From: Spongilla lacustris
Lineage: Eukaryota; Porifera; Demospongiae; Spongillida; Spongillidae
Length of the DNA: 64,000 bases
Direction: 5' to 3'
NCBI GenBank assembly: GCA_949361645.1
Contig: OX442437.1
Span: forward strand, 5,164,026 to 5,228,025
This document shows positions 55,288-64,000 of the stretch, piece after piece. The notes beneath the pieces are model-generated. The model had not been told where the DNA came from, made no database searches, and saw nothing but the letters and a program-made list of their open reading frames with translations. Position 1 is the first letter of the stretch, and each line of letters begins with the position of its first letter. Both the position numbers and the translations under genes were made by a program.

Positions 55288-55650
55288 ATGGCGTCTCCCG
55301 TAGCGGACATTTCTATGCAAGATCTAAATGTCGAAGAAGTGAATGTAACTTCTGCAGTTCTCGTGGGATCGGCCCATCACTATGGTAACTTCTGCAGGAA
55401 GCAGAACGACGCCTTCATGGATTGCCGTACCGAGAGCAAGGATCCGAGGAAGTGCTTGAGCGAGGGGAAGGAGGTGACCCAGTGCGCGTTGGAATTCTTC
55501 AAGAAGGTCAAAGGGTCCTGCAATGAATCTTTTACGGAGTACTGGTCGTGTTTGGACTATAACAATCAGGACTTCGAGGCCTGTAGGAAGAAGCAGAAGG
55601 TATTCGATAGCTGCATGGCGGAGAAACTGGGCCTCAAGAGAGCCAGCTAA
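55288..55650 (+). CDS. NDUFA8: NADH:ubiquinone oxidoreductase subunit A8 (complex I 19-kDa, CHCH)
   Basis: Single exon, 120 residues from ATG 55288. Four CX9C motifs (CRKQNDAFMDC, CLSEGKEVTQC, CNESFTEYWSC, CRKKQKVFDSC) in the order of NDUFA8, with its hallmark SAVLVGSAHHYGNFC and FTEYWSCLDY. It is a twin-CHCH accessory subunit of complex I, imported into the intermembrane space by the MIA40 disulfide relay. The protein ends KLGLKRAS, about 50 residues shorter than vertebrate NDUFA8, so the C-terminal Pro-rich tail is missing or in an unseen exon. It starts 97 bp after the PHYHD1 stop, so its promoter is very short. Confidence 0.93.
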   Translation: MASPVADISMQDLNVEEVNVTSAVLVGSAHHYGNFCRKQNDAFMDCRTESKDPRKCLSEGKEVTQCALEFFKKVKGSCNESFTEYWSCLDYNNQDFEACRKKQKVFDSCMAEKLGLKRAS

Positions 55651-55937
55651 AGGCCATAGCCCGCCATTTTAGTTTAAAGCATTCCCAGCACAGTCTGCAT
55701 CATGAAATTTTTGCTGGGTGTCTGAGGCCAACCGAAAGGTGTGGCATATACATTATTATCATTATTAATTGTTTGTATTTAATATTTGGGGGGGAAAAAC
55801 CTTACATGTGGGAAGCACTTTAATTGAGTTGCAGTGTTACAACGCTTTGCACTCTGACCTACACCCTTCATGTATACATAAACAAAATCTTGGCGCTATC
55901 TGACAATACATGTAAATACTGTGATGTGTCTTGGCAT

Positions 55938-55949
55938 ATGTGTGTATGT

Positions 55950-55992
<43 letters not shown>
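55938..55992. repeat. (GT)n microsatellite
   Basis: Between the convergent 3' ends of NDUFA8 and the acid phosphatase gene. Confidence 0.93.
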
Positions 55993-55994
<2 letters not shown>

Positions 55995-56021
55995 CATATA
56001 CATGGATTTGGCTTTGTTCAC

Positions 56022-57635
56022 TCAATGCTTCAGCCAAACGCTGTCAGGGACGCTGGTATCTTTACTCCTCACATACTCCCACAGAAGAGCCGAGCTGTTA
56101 GCCACGGTAACCCTTCCGTAACCAAAGCTCGGATCAAAGTGCTCGGACCAGGGGGCATAGAACGTGGGTGCATTGTCCAGCTCGTTCCCGGCCGAACCAA
56201 TCACGATGTGCACGGTGCCGCCCCCCGGGGGGTCACACAGCTGCCTGTACACGGCGCAGGTCCTCTCGTAGCTGTGGTAGTGACCCCACAGGGCCAGGTC
56301 CACCCCGTACTGGTGGAAGAGGTCCTCCAATGCCTGCTGCATCATCAGGGTGACCACGAAGTCGCTGAAGTACTCCTCGCTCGAGTACATAGGACGGTGT
56401 CCCACGAGGATGAGCCAAGGGGTGGAGCTCTTGTCCACACTCTTGAGGTCGCTCTCGAGCCACTCGTACTGGGCGGAGCCTCTGGTGAAGTTGTGTTCCG
56501 TGCTCATCACGGTGAAGTGCACCATCCCGTAGTCGAAGCTGTACCACCACGGCTGGTAGCCATGTTCTGGCATGTGGAAGCGGTTGTAGAACGGAACGCC
56601 GCACTCTCCTCCCGAGTCGTCGCCATAGTTACCCCACCACGGGTGGAATCCGTTACCAGAGGCGTGGCTGGGGTCCTTGTCTCCACCCACAGTGTGGTCC
56701 TGCTCGTGGTTCCCGATGCTGACCATATAAGGTGCTTTGGATGAGTATGGCTCAATGAGGGACATCCATGCGTCCCAGATGTAAGCGTGACCAAGGGCGT
56801 AGGAGAGGTCTCCCTGGTGCATGACAAAGGAGACGTTATTCTCCACCTCCTGGAGGACCATGGCGGCTACTTTGGAGGCTCCGGGGGCGGGAGAGAGGCC
56901 CATGTCGCCGTACGTGATGAACGTAAAGGGTTGCTTGCTGAACGGCTCCGGGCTGGTGGTAAAAGTCGTGACGTCACTGAAGACGATACCCGCGCCAAAC
57001 TGGTAGAAGTACTTTGTGTTCGTGTCCAGGCTCGTCAGAAGGACGTCGTGGAGGTAGCCGGGGTCGACGAAAGCTTCGGAGGTGTTGGCGGGAGGTCCGC
57101 ACATGTCCGTGTAGTTGTACGTGCGAGTAGAGCCGACGGCGGAGTATTCGAGGGACTCAGGCGCTAGGCCATACTTTACTACGGGCACTTCCTGGCTGCC
57201 TGAGGTCCACTGGACCCTCATCTCGGTCGGGTTCCCGGTGAGAGAGAGGTGGCATTGAAGGGGGGCGCTTGCACCCCCGTCGAACGTGATCGCGTCACTG
57301 CGAGCTACCAACTCGGTGTATGAGTAATAGCGGAGCTCGCAGATTGTCCTCGTATTGTAAAGAGGGACGGATATACTCCAGTAACCATCTTCGTTAGTCG
57401 CAGAGTCGATTACCAACCATCGCTGGAGAAACAGACGACCGTGCCTCTCAGGAGGGCAGTACAGGCCCACCCAGTCTTCCTCCAGAGGCTTGGACGTCCA
57501 GCTAATCCTCACTTCCTGTCCGTTCTTCACGTGCGACGAAGGCTCCACTTTCAGCCTCCCTACCAGGGCACTAGCCACAGCGATGAGCGTCAACAGAACA
57601 ACTGTGCATGTTGTTATTAGCGTCGATGAAGGCAT
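56022..57635 (-). CDS. Purple acid phosphatase (metallophosphoesterase), plant-like
   Basis: Intronless ORF of 537 residues. N-terminal signal peptide or anchor (TTCTVVLLTLIAVASA), then a fibronectin-like N-terminal region with EEDWVGLYCPP and a PAP N-domain (MRVQWTSGS). The catalytic domain carries all five metal-ligand blocks: TYGDMG (about 240), HQGDLSYA (about 275), IGNHEQD (about 308), VGHRPMYSS (about 405) and WGHYHSYERTC (about 445). Architecture and length fit the long (plant-type or ACP7-like) PAPs rather than the short mammalian ACP5. Expected to hydrolyse phosphomonoesters at acid pH with a Fe-containing dimetal centre, outside the cell or in lysosomes. GC-rich compared with flanks. 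Confidence 0.93.
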   Translation of the reverse strand: MPSSTLITTCTVVLLTLIAVASALVGRLKVEPSSHVKNGQEVRISWTSKPLEEDWVGLYCPPERHGRLFLQRWLVIDSATNEDGYWSISVPLYNTRTICELRYYSYTELVARSDAITFDGGASAPLQCHLSLTGNPTEMRVQWTSGSQEVPVVKYGLAPESLEYSAVGSTRTYNYTDMCGPPANTSEAFVDPGYLHDVLLTSLDTNTKYFYQFGAGIVFSDVTTFTTSPEPFSKQPFTFITYGDMGLSPAPGASKVAAMVLQEVENNVSFVMHQGDLSYALGHAYIWDAWMSLIEPYSSKAPYMVSIGNHEQDHTVGGDKDPSHASGNGFHPWWGNYGDDSGGECGVPFYNRFHMPEHGYQPWWYSFDYGMVHFTVMSTEHNFTRGSAQYEWLESDLKSVDKSSTPWLILVGHRPMYSSEEYFSDFVVTLMMQQALEDLFHQYGVDLALWGHYHSYERTCAVYRQLCDPPGGGTVHIVIGSAGNELDNAPTFYAPWSEHFDPSFGYGRVTVANSSALLWEYVRSKDTSVPDSVWLKH

Positions 57636-58400
57636 CTCGTACTTCGCAATATTTTATACTGCAAGGCGTTATGAATTAGCTCTCGATTGGTACCTACCTA
57701 CTGAAACCCTAGTTATGTAAAGTTATAATATGAATTGGGGAAAAGCGCCAATTAGTTATCAACGATCTTATCTCCAGCTGGCTCTTACATGTGTATGCAC
57801 AAGCTTAAAAATAACAATGTACCACAATACATGTACTCGTATGTACACCGGAGGGGTCAATCCGGGGTGTGTCGAACGCACGTGGCCGGAGATAAAACCT
57901 TGCTTACAGGCATGCGAGCTTATGCATTTTACAAGTCACAACGTTCGTAAACACAACCCTTTTCACCGATTGGTACAAGCGCGAGTTTTCACATTGACAA
58001 GTATCGAATAATTAGGGCATACAGATTTGTTGCTTATCAGCGGATCGCCTTACTGTTGTAGTGTCCGCTGTTGATTGTCACAGTACGACGTTTCAGTAGG
58101 CACTGAAAAATTAAAAATAATACTCAGTATTGCGTTGCACATTTTTAATCATGGCTAGAGTTGAGTACATATCACACCGAGTCACCGAGTGCTAATTTGG
58201 ACAGAAGTAGCGTCGCTTGCATCGTCTGTGTTGTTTTTAAGCTGCGTGTACAGTAATAGCGTCAGCTGCACTGAGCGTCTGGAGGGGCGATAGACGCTAT
58301 ATAATTATTATAAGTAGTCCCCAATTTCCGGTGCCACGCCTCGATTCCAAGCAGGCTCTAACCATTTAGATTAATTTTGACCGTTGTTTGTTGTTTTGCG
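57636..58400. other. Intergenic between divergent intronless genes
   Basis: 765 bp with no gene or repeat recognised; it presumably holds both promoters. Confidence 0.5.
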
Positions 58401-59507
58401 ATGACAACGTTCCAGGTGCACGACGTGGTCCAAGCCAGACGAGCTCTCCCGAGAGGTAACCTGAAGCAGATAGTGTACGAGCGCTGTGGGAGCGTGCAGC
58501 TGGAGTGCTTCTCCCACTTCAAGCACGTCCCCTTCGAGTGCTCGGGCGAGTGGAGGCCCCTGAACAATGCATTCATCGCCGCCGTCCACGCGGCCTTCTC
58601 ACAGCACTACCCGCTGGTCCTGACGCCCGACGTCATATGGTTGTGCATCGCGCAGGGGCTCGCCCACCACGTCAGCGCGCACTCGGAAAAACTGAGGCGG
58701 CACTTTGTAGCGCACGAAGACAACCAACCCATGACCATCAAACGCGACGACTTCATCAAGGGGTCTCCGATAAACAACTGGCCCGAGGCGTTCGACGCCT
58801 TCTCGGAAGAGGTCAGGCGTCACGTCGGCGAGGAGACTCACGATCGCCTGTCCCCGAACTTCTCCACGACGGGTCCCGTGGAGAGGGCAGCAGCGCAGGT
58901 GGTGCTGATGGACTGCTTCAGGCAGTACTTCTGCTACAAGATGGTCTGCATATGCGGCATACCCTCGATCACTCTCAAAGGGACGCCCGACGACTGGACC
59001 CTGCTGAGAAGGAAGGTGATGGAGCTTATCGGCACGGAGATGGAGTGGTGGGTAGACGCCTTGCAACCGATCCTCGACCAGTTCGTCGAGGCGGCCTCGG
59101 GGAGGGTCGACAAGAAGTTCTGGTCGTCCATCTACAAGCTGGAGGAAGCGTACGGCGAGTCCTACATCAACGGCTGGATCGTCGCACTCTTCCCTTACCT
59201 TCACACCTCCGGGGGGAAGTCCCACACGCGGAACCACCACCTCGAGCAGTGGGTGGACGGCAACTACTCCGGACACCTCACCAGCAGCCGGTTCCCTCCG
59301 GGGGTCGTGTCCGTACCGTTCGAGTGGCAGGTGCTGGACACCGCGTACCCGATGCACCTGTACGTGGGGTTCATGGCCGCCACACAGGACCCCAAGACCC
59401 TGGCCATACACGCAGAGATCGGCTGGGCCGTGTCGGACGCCAAGGACGTGGAAGCCGCCCAACTCGAGCTGAGCAAAAACAGGAGGAAGCGTCAACGCGT
59501 GTCTTAA
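58401..59507 (+). CDS. DUF4419 family protein
   Basis: Intronless ORF, 368 residues from ATG 58401 (the frame is open slightly upstream without ATG). Recognisable DUF4419 blocks: GEWRPLNNAFIAAVHAAFSQ, HYPLVLTPDVIWLCIAQGLA, CGIPSITLKGTPDDW, then ESYINGWIVALFPYL and PFEWQVLDTAYPMHLYVGFM. No signal peptide or membrane segment; the basic tail (KNRRKRQR) could be a nuclear signal. Function of the family is unknown; it is scattered in fungi, protists and invertebrates. High GC and no introns, unlike the multi-exon genes nearby. Confidence 0.9.
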   Translation: MTTFQVHDVVQARRALPRGNLKQIVYERCGSVQLECFSHFKHVPFECSGEWRPLNNAFIAAVHAAFSQHYPLVLTPDVIWLCIAQGLAHHVSAHSEKLRRHFVAHEDNQPMTIKRDDFIKGSPINNWPEAFDAFSEEVRRHVGEETHDRLSPNFSTTGPVERAAAQVVLMDCFRQYFCYKMVCICGIPSITLKGTPDDWTLLRRKVMELIGTEMEWWVDALQPILDQFVEAASGRVDKKFWSSIYKLEEAYGESYINGWIVALFPYLHTSGGKSHTRNHHLEQWVDGNYSGHLTSSRFPPGVVSVPFEWQVLDTAYPMHLYVGFMAATQDPKTLAIHAEIGWAVSDAKDVEAAQLELSKNRRKRQRVS

Positions 59508-60204
59508 AGGTGCTGGACATGTGCGCGCGTGAGTGGGTGGACCGTGTGTCGTGCGTTATTGCATGTTGTTTTATTCTCTTTGAAGTGTTTGTCCTTATAA
59601 GGGCATGCTAATCAGCTTTTTTCTTTATGTGCGTGCCAAAAGCCTTCATTAATTTTGTAAACATGTCCGTGTACTTTCGTGCTGGTATGTGCGCGTGCAT
59701 ACAACAATGTCTGTATAACTTTTTGCGTTGCTGGTTGCATGCAAGGTTGGGCAGGCCTTTGGGTGGAGAATTGTTACATTTACCACCTCACTTGCAAACA
59801 CAGCATGTACATGTAGATACATATATTTTCCTTGGGGAAAAGGGGTGCCAAACAGCCCGTCCAATAATATATACTGGCTGGCCCCTTTCATTACATACAA
59901 GCGACTGCCCAAGGTCATAATATGCTACGAAGATTTCCCTACGCTCTGCAGATGAAACAAATGTCACACCTCCAATCACAAATCACGCTCATGTGGTGAA
60001 AGAGTAGTGAAAGAGGCCTATATATGTAATGTTGTGCATGCTTCTTTTTTTCCCCTGCCAGGAATTGCATCTCTGCAAAATGCTAACCACTTAATGCAGA
60101 GGTCAGAGGCACTAAACTGTAATAATTGCACAAGTTGACACTAACCCCATTCCCTGACTTCAAGTTAAGTAGAGCAAAACTGGTCAGTTGTCATGGTATT
60201 TTCG

Positions 60205-60412
60205 TTATACTGTAGTCACATGATCACATTGTGGTCACATGATCATACTGTAGTCACATGATCACATTGTGGTCACATGATCATACTGTAGTCACATGAT
60301 CACATTGTGGTCACATAATCATTCTGTAGTCACATGATCACTCTGTAGTCACATGATCACATTGTGGTCACATGATCATACTGTAGTCACATGATCACAT
60401 TGTGGTCACTGT
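60205..60412. repeat. About 38-bp minisatellite
   Basis: Units of TCACATGATCACATTGTGG alternating with TCACATGATCATACTGTAG. Confidence 0.9.
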
Positions 60413-60654
60413 TTCAAACCAGAAGTATACACATCTTCGGAGCCATCACTAAGCATTTTAATTAACATGATCCTTTGCCACAGTAAACATTCTTCAGTAG
60501 TTCTCTGTTTTCACCAATATTACATTAGTCTTTTGGTTCATGTACTTTTCTCAATATGATGGGTCCAAGCACTTTGACCTTGTGAAGAGTTGTGTTTTTA
60601 TTTTGTCTTGTATCTTGGGTCATGATGCACATTTTATAGTGTGCATATTAAACT

Positions 60655-60776
60655 ATCCCAGCCATCCACACCTGGCTTGTCATTACATCCACACCTGGCT
60701 TGTCATGACAGCTGGCCATCCACACCTGGCTTGTCATGACATCCACACCTGGCTTGTCATGACAGCCAGCCATCCT
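60655..60776. repeat. Repeat of CATCCACACCTGGCTTGTCA
   Basis: Four units, 25-32 bp. Confidence 0.88.
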
Positions 60777-61156
60777 ATAGTTACATAACTTATATAATGT
60801 CATGGTGAGGGTTAATTTTTGCTGAAGCATAATAGTGTTAATAACCAATGTAATGCAGATTAGTACTATGCCACTTACCTTGGACAACTTTGACGTCAAT
60901 CCTTGCTACCATTTTGTATCAAAGCGTTTCTTCTCTCTATCCTCCCCCAACACCACCACCATTTAAATTTACAAATAGGGAGCAGACATGCAAGTACTCA
61001 CTTGTGTTGGTTCAGTTATGGTGTACATGCTACATTCAAGTTCCTATGGCAACATGCAGCAGTTTTTTTTTTCTTGTGGAAAAATGATACCATGAGTACA
61101 CCAGTATATGTGGTACAGATGGGCATATGGAGGGAGAGACTGTGCATGCTGTAAAG

Positions 61157-61382
61157 GGCTAGCATTGCTACCCCTTTGTATGGGGCTAGCATTGCTACCC
61201 TCTTTGTATGGGGCTACCCCCTTTGTATGGGGCTACCCCTATTGTATGGGGCTAGCATTGCTACCCCCTTTGTATGAGGCTACCCCCTTTGTATGGGGCT
61301 ACCCCTATTGTATGGGGCTAGCATTGCTACTCCCTGTTTATGAGGCTAGCATTGCTACCCCCTTTGTATAGGGCTACCCCTT
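61157..61382. repeat. Repeat of GGGCTAGCATTGCTACCCCC
   Basis: Mixed long and short units ending TTTGTATG, about nine. Confidence 0.88.
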
Positions 61383-61639
61383 TGAGCACAGAGTGCCAAG
61401 TCACATCCCACTGCCAACTGATCTTGACATTTGATCCTGGACTAACAACAAAGGACAGAATGACTTAGGTTTGCAGATACCCATTAACCTAACAAATGTA
61501 CATAATATAAGTTAATTGACAATGGCATGATTTTTACTTAATCAACCATAAAAGTGATATATAAAAATATATTATGTTACATGTAGATAGCTGTGGTTAA
61601 TTTATAAACAAGTTGCCTTGATTGTGAAACACTCTGTAC

Positions 61640-61817
<178 letters not shown>

Positions 61818-61949
61818 ACAGTAACTCCTTACAGTGCTTATATTATAACAGTGCCGGCACTTTTTTATTGAAGATGATAATAAATATAATACGAGCACTG
61901 TATTGATGCGGTAATTCAATTTAATAGATGATGTCGTCATTCAAATATA

Positions 61950-62070
61950 GACAAGCGGGTCGACTTGTCGCATGCAACTCAAATGAATGGGTAAAGTTCC
62001 GTAAACTAAATAATTACGGAACTTTTAGCCGAGTACTTGCATGCAACAAGTCGACCCGCGTGTATGCATT
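61950..62070. repeat. Palindromic element related to the repeat at 16-64
   Basis: Outer arms ACAAGCGGGTCGACTTGTCG / complement near 62047-62063, and inner arms GGGTAAAGTTCCGTAA / TTACGGAACTTTT around a short loop near 62010. TTGTCGCATGCAACTCAAAT here matches, reverse-complemented, the flank at 160-183. Confidence 0.7.
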
Positions 62071-62079
62071 AAGGTACAC

Positions 62080-63285
62080 CCGTATTCAAGGTTTTTCGAA
62101 TCCGTAGTTGTTTTTTTACGCTGAATTTGGGCCGATGGTATCCAAATATGCGATCTTATCAGTCGTATTACATGTAACGACACTTCAAATCTGTTGCTGG
62201 CATGCCAGGTTTTAATTTTATCATCAATAATGCTTAGACTTCGCTAGTGCTATTGCACCATAGATAGACGTGTACATGTATATGTACAATATTATTTCTG
62301 ATGTAGGCAGTCTGGTGATGACATGATCATTGATGTTTAGTGTTGATACCACACCCACCACTCTGATTTACACCACGTGATAAAGTTTCGAGAAAGAGAA
62401 ACTCCTTTTGCTATAGGTAAGCCGATCTACCACTTATATATGACTGTACATGTGAAGCAGATGATTAAAAATAGCTTTTCATCAGAGATTGACAGACGCA
62501 GAACTGCATGCAGAAGTACTAATGCTGTGAGTGGCATGTCTTAAAGTAAAAACGAATTAACATTTTTGTAAGCCTTCGCGCGTAGTACACAGACCTCATA
62601 GAAAGCAACAGACTAATATTTGGTTTGGATTTTGCATTCATCACAGCAAGCCAATTAGAGACAACCAAATTTGGAATCGTTCCCGATTTCCAATTCCACT
62701 GTTACAGTCAACAACAGGAAAGACTCAAACCGCATCATTTAAAAAGTATTCATATACCTAGACTTGCGTACATGTACATGTACATTGTATACCTGTACCA
62801 TATTGAACCTTAGGCAGAATTTAAATTTATAACATCAGACACATACACACAATGTAGAACACGATAGAAAGGTGAATAATGACCGCCTTGTCAGATTGCA
62901 ACAGACATTTACAACCCGGTTTGGCGCGGGCTGCTGCGCTGATGTGTGATTATAGTTGTACAGTAATCGATTGTTTTATCGCGCTATCACACATACATGT
63001 AATGATTTCACCACCGCCGCTATCGATAGCCTCATCACTACAAGTAGGAGGGTATGTATCCCTTGCCCATGCAACCAAAGGGTGCAAGACCACAATGGTT
63101 CTTTAGAATATATATAATCAATCATCGATAACGCGGCACTTTTCAGTTCGTCTTATATATTCCGGGCGGTGTGTACATGTATAAAATTGAGTGTAATTAA
63201 AATTACATCATAATCTCAATCGGTTAAATGACTTTTGATCACACTTTGCATGATACACTCCATACAACATGCGCATTCTATACTT
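62080..63285. other. Intergenic, nothing recognised
   Basis: No gene, RNA or clear repeat seen. Confidence 0.4.
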
Positions 63286-63289
63286 CAGT

Positions 63290-64000
63290 CATAGGCGGAT
63301 CCAGGATTTTTGGCTGGGTGGTGCACATGAATATTAATGAAGGGAGGGGCACGGTCAATTACAAGCGCATTAACTGCTCATACATGTATACAGCCTCTTT
63401 TGAGTAATATAAGTTGGATTCACAAACAGACAATTTAGATTCTGAAAATAGTTAATGTCAATTGTGCATTAAGAAGTTTAAACATCATCATGAAGAATAT
63501 TATGGAGAGCCATTCGTCTAGGGTGCATCCTTGCAAACATGTCAATAACATCATTATAATTTATCTCAAGGTCATAGTGGAATTGCATTGCTGCAATTCC
63601 ATTCATTCTTTCTTGACCCATTGTTGATTGTAAGTAGGTCTTAAGACGCTTCAGGCCACTAAAGCTTCGTTCACATGAACAACTTGTAACAGGTAGTGTG
63701 CACACTATTCTCAAAAGTGTATGTATGTTGGGAAAAAATATTGCATCACATTGCTGAAGAGTTTTTTGAGGATCAGTAGGTAAGTTAAGAGATTCAGCAG
63801 CCCATTTTGTTTCCCAACATACAATTTCCATGTCCAAGTTTCCTTCAGAAGGAAGGTCATTGGTATAAAATGTTGCCAATTCCATGACCTGCTTTTTCCA
63901 GTTAGGATTCTCTTTCATTACTGCTGGAATTAAGCTTAACCCTTGGACTACACACTGCTGATCACTACTAAAACGTTGCTCTAATTCGTTCAAAAGGTGA
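63290..64000 (-). mobile_element. hAT-family DNA transposon, 3' end (partial)
   Basis: The transposase C-terminus on the minus strand is followed by a terminal sequence containing GGCGGATCCAGGATTTTTGG at 63296, typical of hAT ends. The element continues beyond the window. Confidence 0.7.
63478..64000 (-). CDS. hAT transposase C-terminal region (partial)
   Basis: The frame is open from the window edge to the stop at 63478 (about 173 codons seen). It has the hAT dimerisation signature LLRIVCTLPVTSCSCERSFS + GLKRLKTYLQSTMGQERMNG, of the ZMYM/P52rIPK-like branch of hAT transposases. There is no stop or frameshift in the visible part, so this copy may be young. The N-terminal zinc finger and catalytic DDE residues lie outside the window. 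Confidence 0.85.
   Translation of the reverse strand, partial: HLLNELEQRFSSDQQCVVQGLSLIPAVMKENPNWKKQVMELATFYTNDLPSEGNLDMEIVCWETKWAAESLNLPTDPQKTLQQCDAIFFPNIHTLLRIVCTLPVTSCSCERSFSGLKRLKTYLQSTMGQERMNGIAAMQFHYDLEINYNDVIDMFARMHPRRMALHNILHDDV

Larger units (their letters stand above)
59508..61638. other. Intergenic, repeat-bearing, no gene recognised
   Basis: Apart from the repeats listed separately, I see no supported coding region. Confidence 0.5.

Noticed and set aside
58505..59611. 368-codon plus-strand ORF and 298-codon minus-strand ORF overlapping DUF4419
   Set aside because: Arg/Gly/Pro-rich shadow frames of a GC-rich gene; the DUF4419 frame carries the family motifs.

Overview
This is eukaryotic genomic DNA, almost certainly from a compact-genome invertebrate animal. 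The gene set is metazoan: RBM8A/Y14, DTWD2, DCP2, HACD3 with a CS domain, PHYHD1, NDUFA8, an animal-type endoglycoceramidase and a DUF4419 protein. Introns are short GT-AG introns, neighbouring genes lie 100-300 bases apart, and there is an extreme load of micro- and minisatellites. Endoglycoceramidase plus a plant-like purple acid phosphatase in a small animal genome fits an early-branching phylum; a sponge is my best guess, but the species cannot be read from the sequence.

Layout. 1-14.5 kb is gene-poor and repeat-rich: hairpin elements, G-runs, two copies of a large foldback (MITE-like) element, a dead hAT transposon, minisatellites, scattered remains of a WWOX-like short-chain dehydrogenase, and one DxD glycosyltransferase-like reading frame (1.38-2.38 kb). 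14.5-16 kb holds an intronless flavin amine oxidase. 16.9-21.9 kb (minus) is an 18-exon endoglycoceramidase, divergent from RBM8A (22.05-27.15 kb, plus). A small zinc-binding ORF (27.9-28.1 kb, minus) is divergent from DTWD2 (28.4-31.2 kb, plus). 31.9-38.8 kb (minus) carries two tandem DCP2 genes with the same seven-exon structure; the second has lost the Nudix catalytic motif. 39.2-51.3 kb (minus) is HACD3, inflated by minisatellites in its introns and divergent from PHYHD1 (51.4-55.2 kb, plus), which is followed 97 bases later by NDUFA8. A purple acid phosphatase (56.0-57.6 kb, minus) and a DUF4419 gene (58.4-59.5 kb, plus) are both intronless and GC-rich. The last 4 kb is repeats plus the C-terminal part of a hAT transposase running off the edge.

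The genes do not form one pathway. They are mainly housekeeping genes for mRNA metabolism (RBM8A in the exon junction complex, DCP2 in decapping), tRNA modification (DTWD2), lipid metabolism (endoglycoceramidase, HACD3, PHYHD1) and respiration (NDUFA8), packed as divergent pairs. Exon coordinates were assembled by eye from splice consensus, reading phase and family knowledge; every multi-exon model closes in frame, which is the main support for them.

Most notable: (1) the tandem DCP2 pair with a Nudix-degenerate copy, and (2) a recurring pattern in which minisatellites have grown out of, or directly beside, splice sites, in places duplicating the acceptor and the start of the exon.
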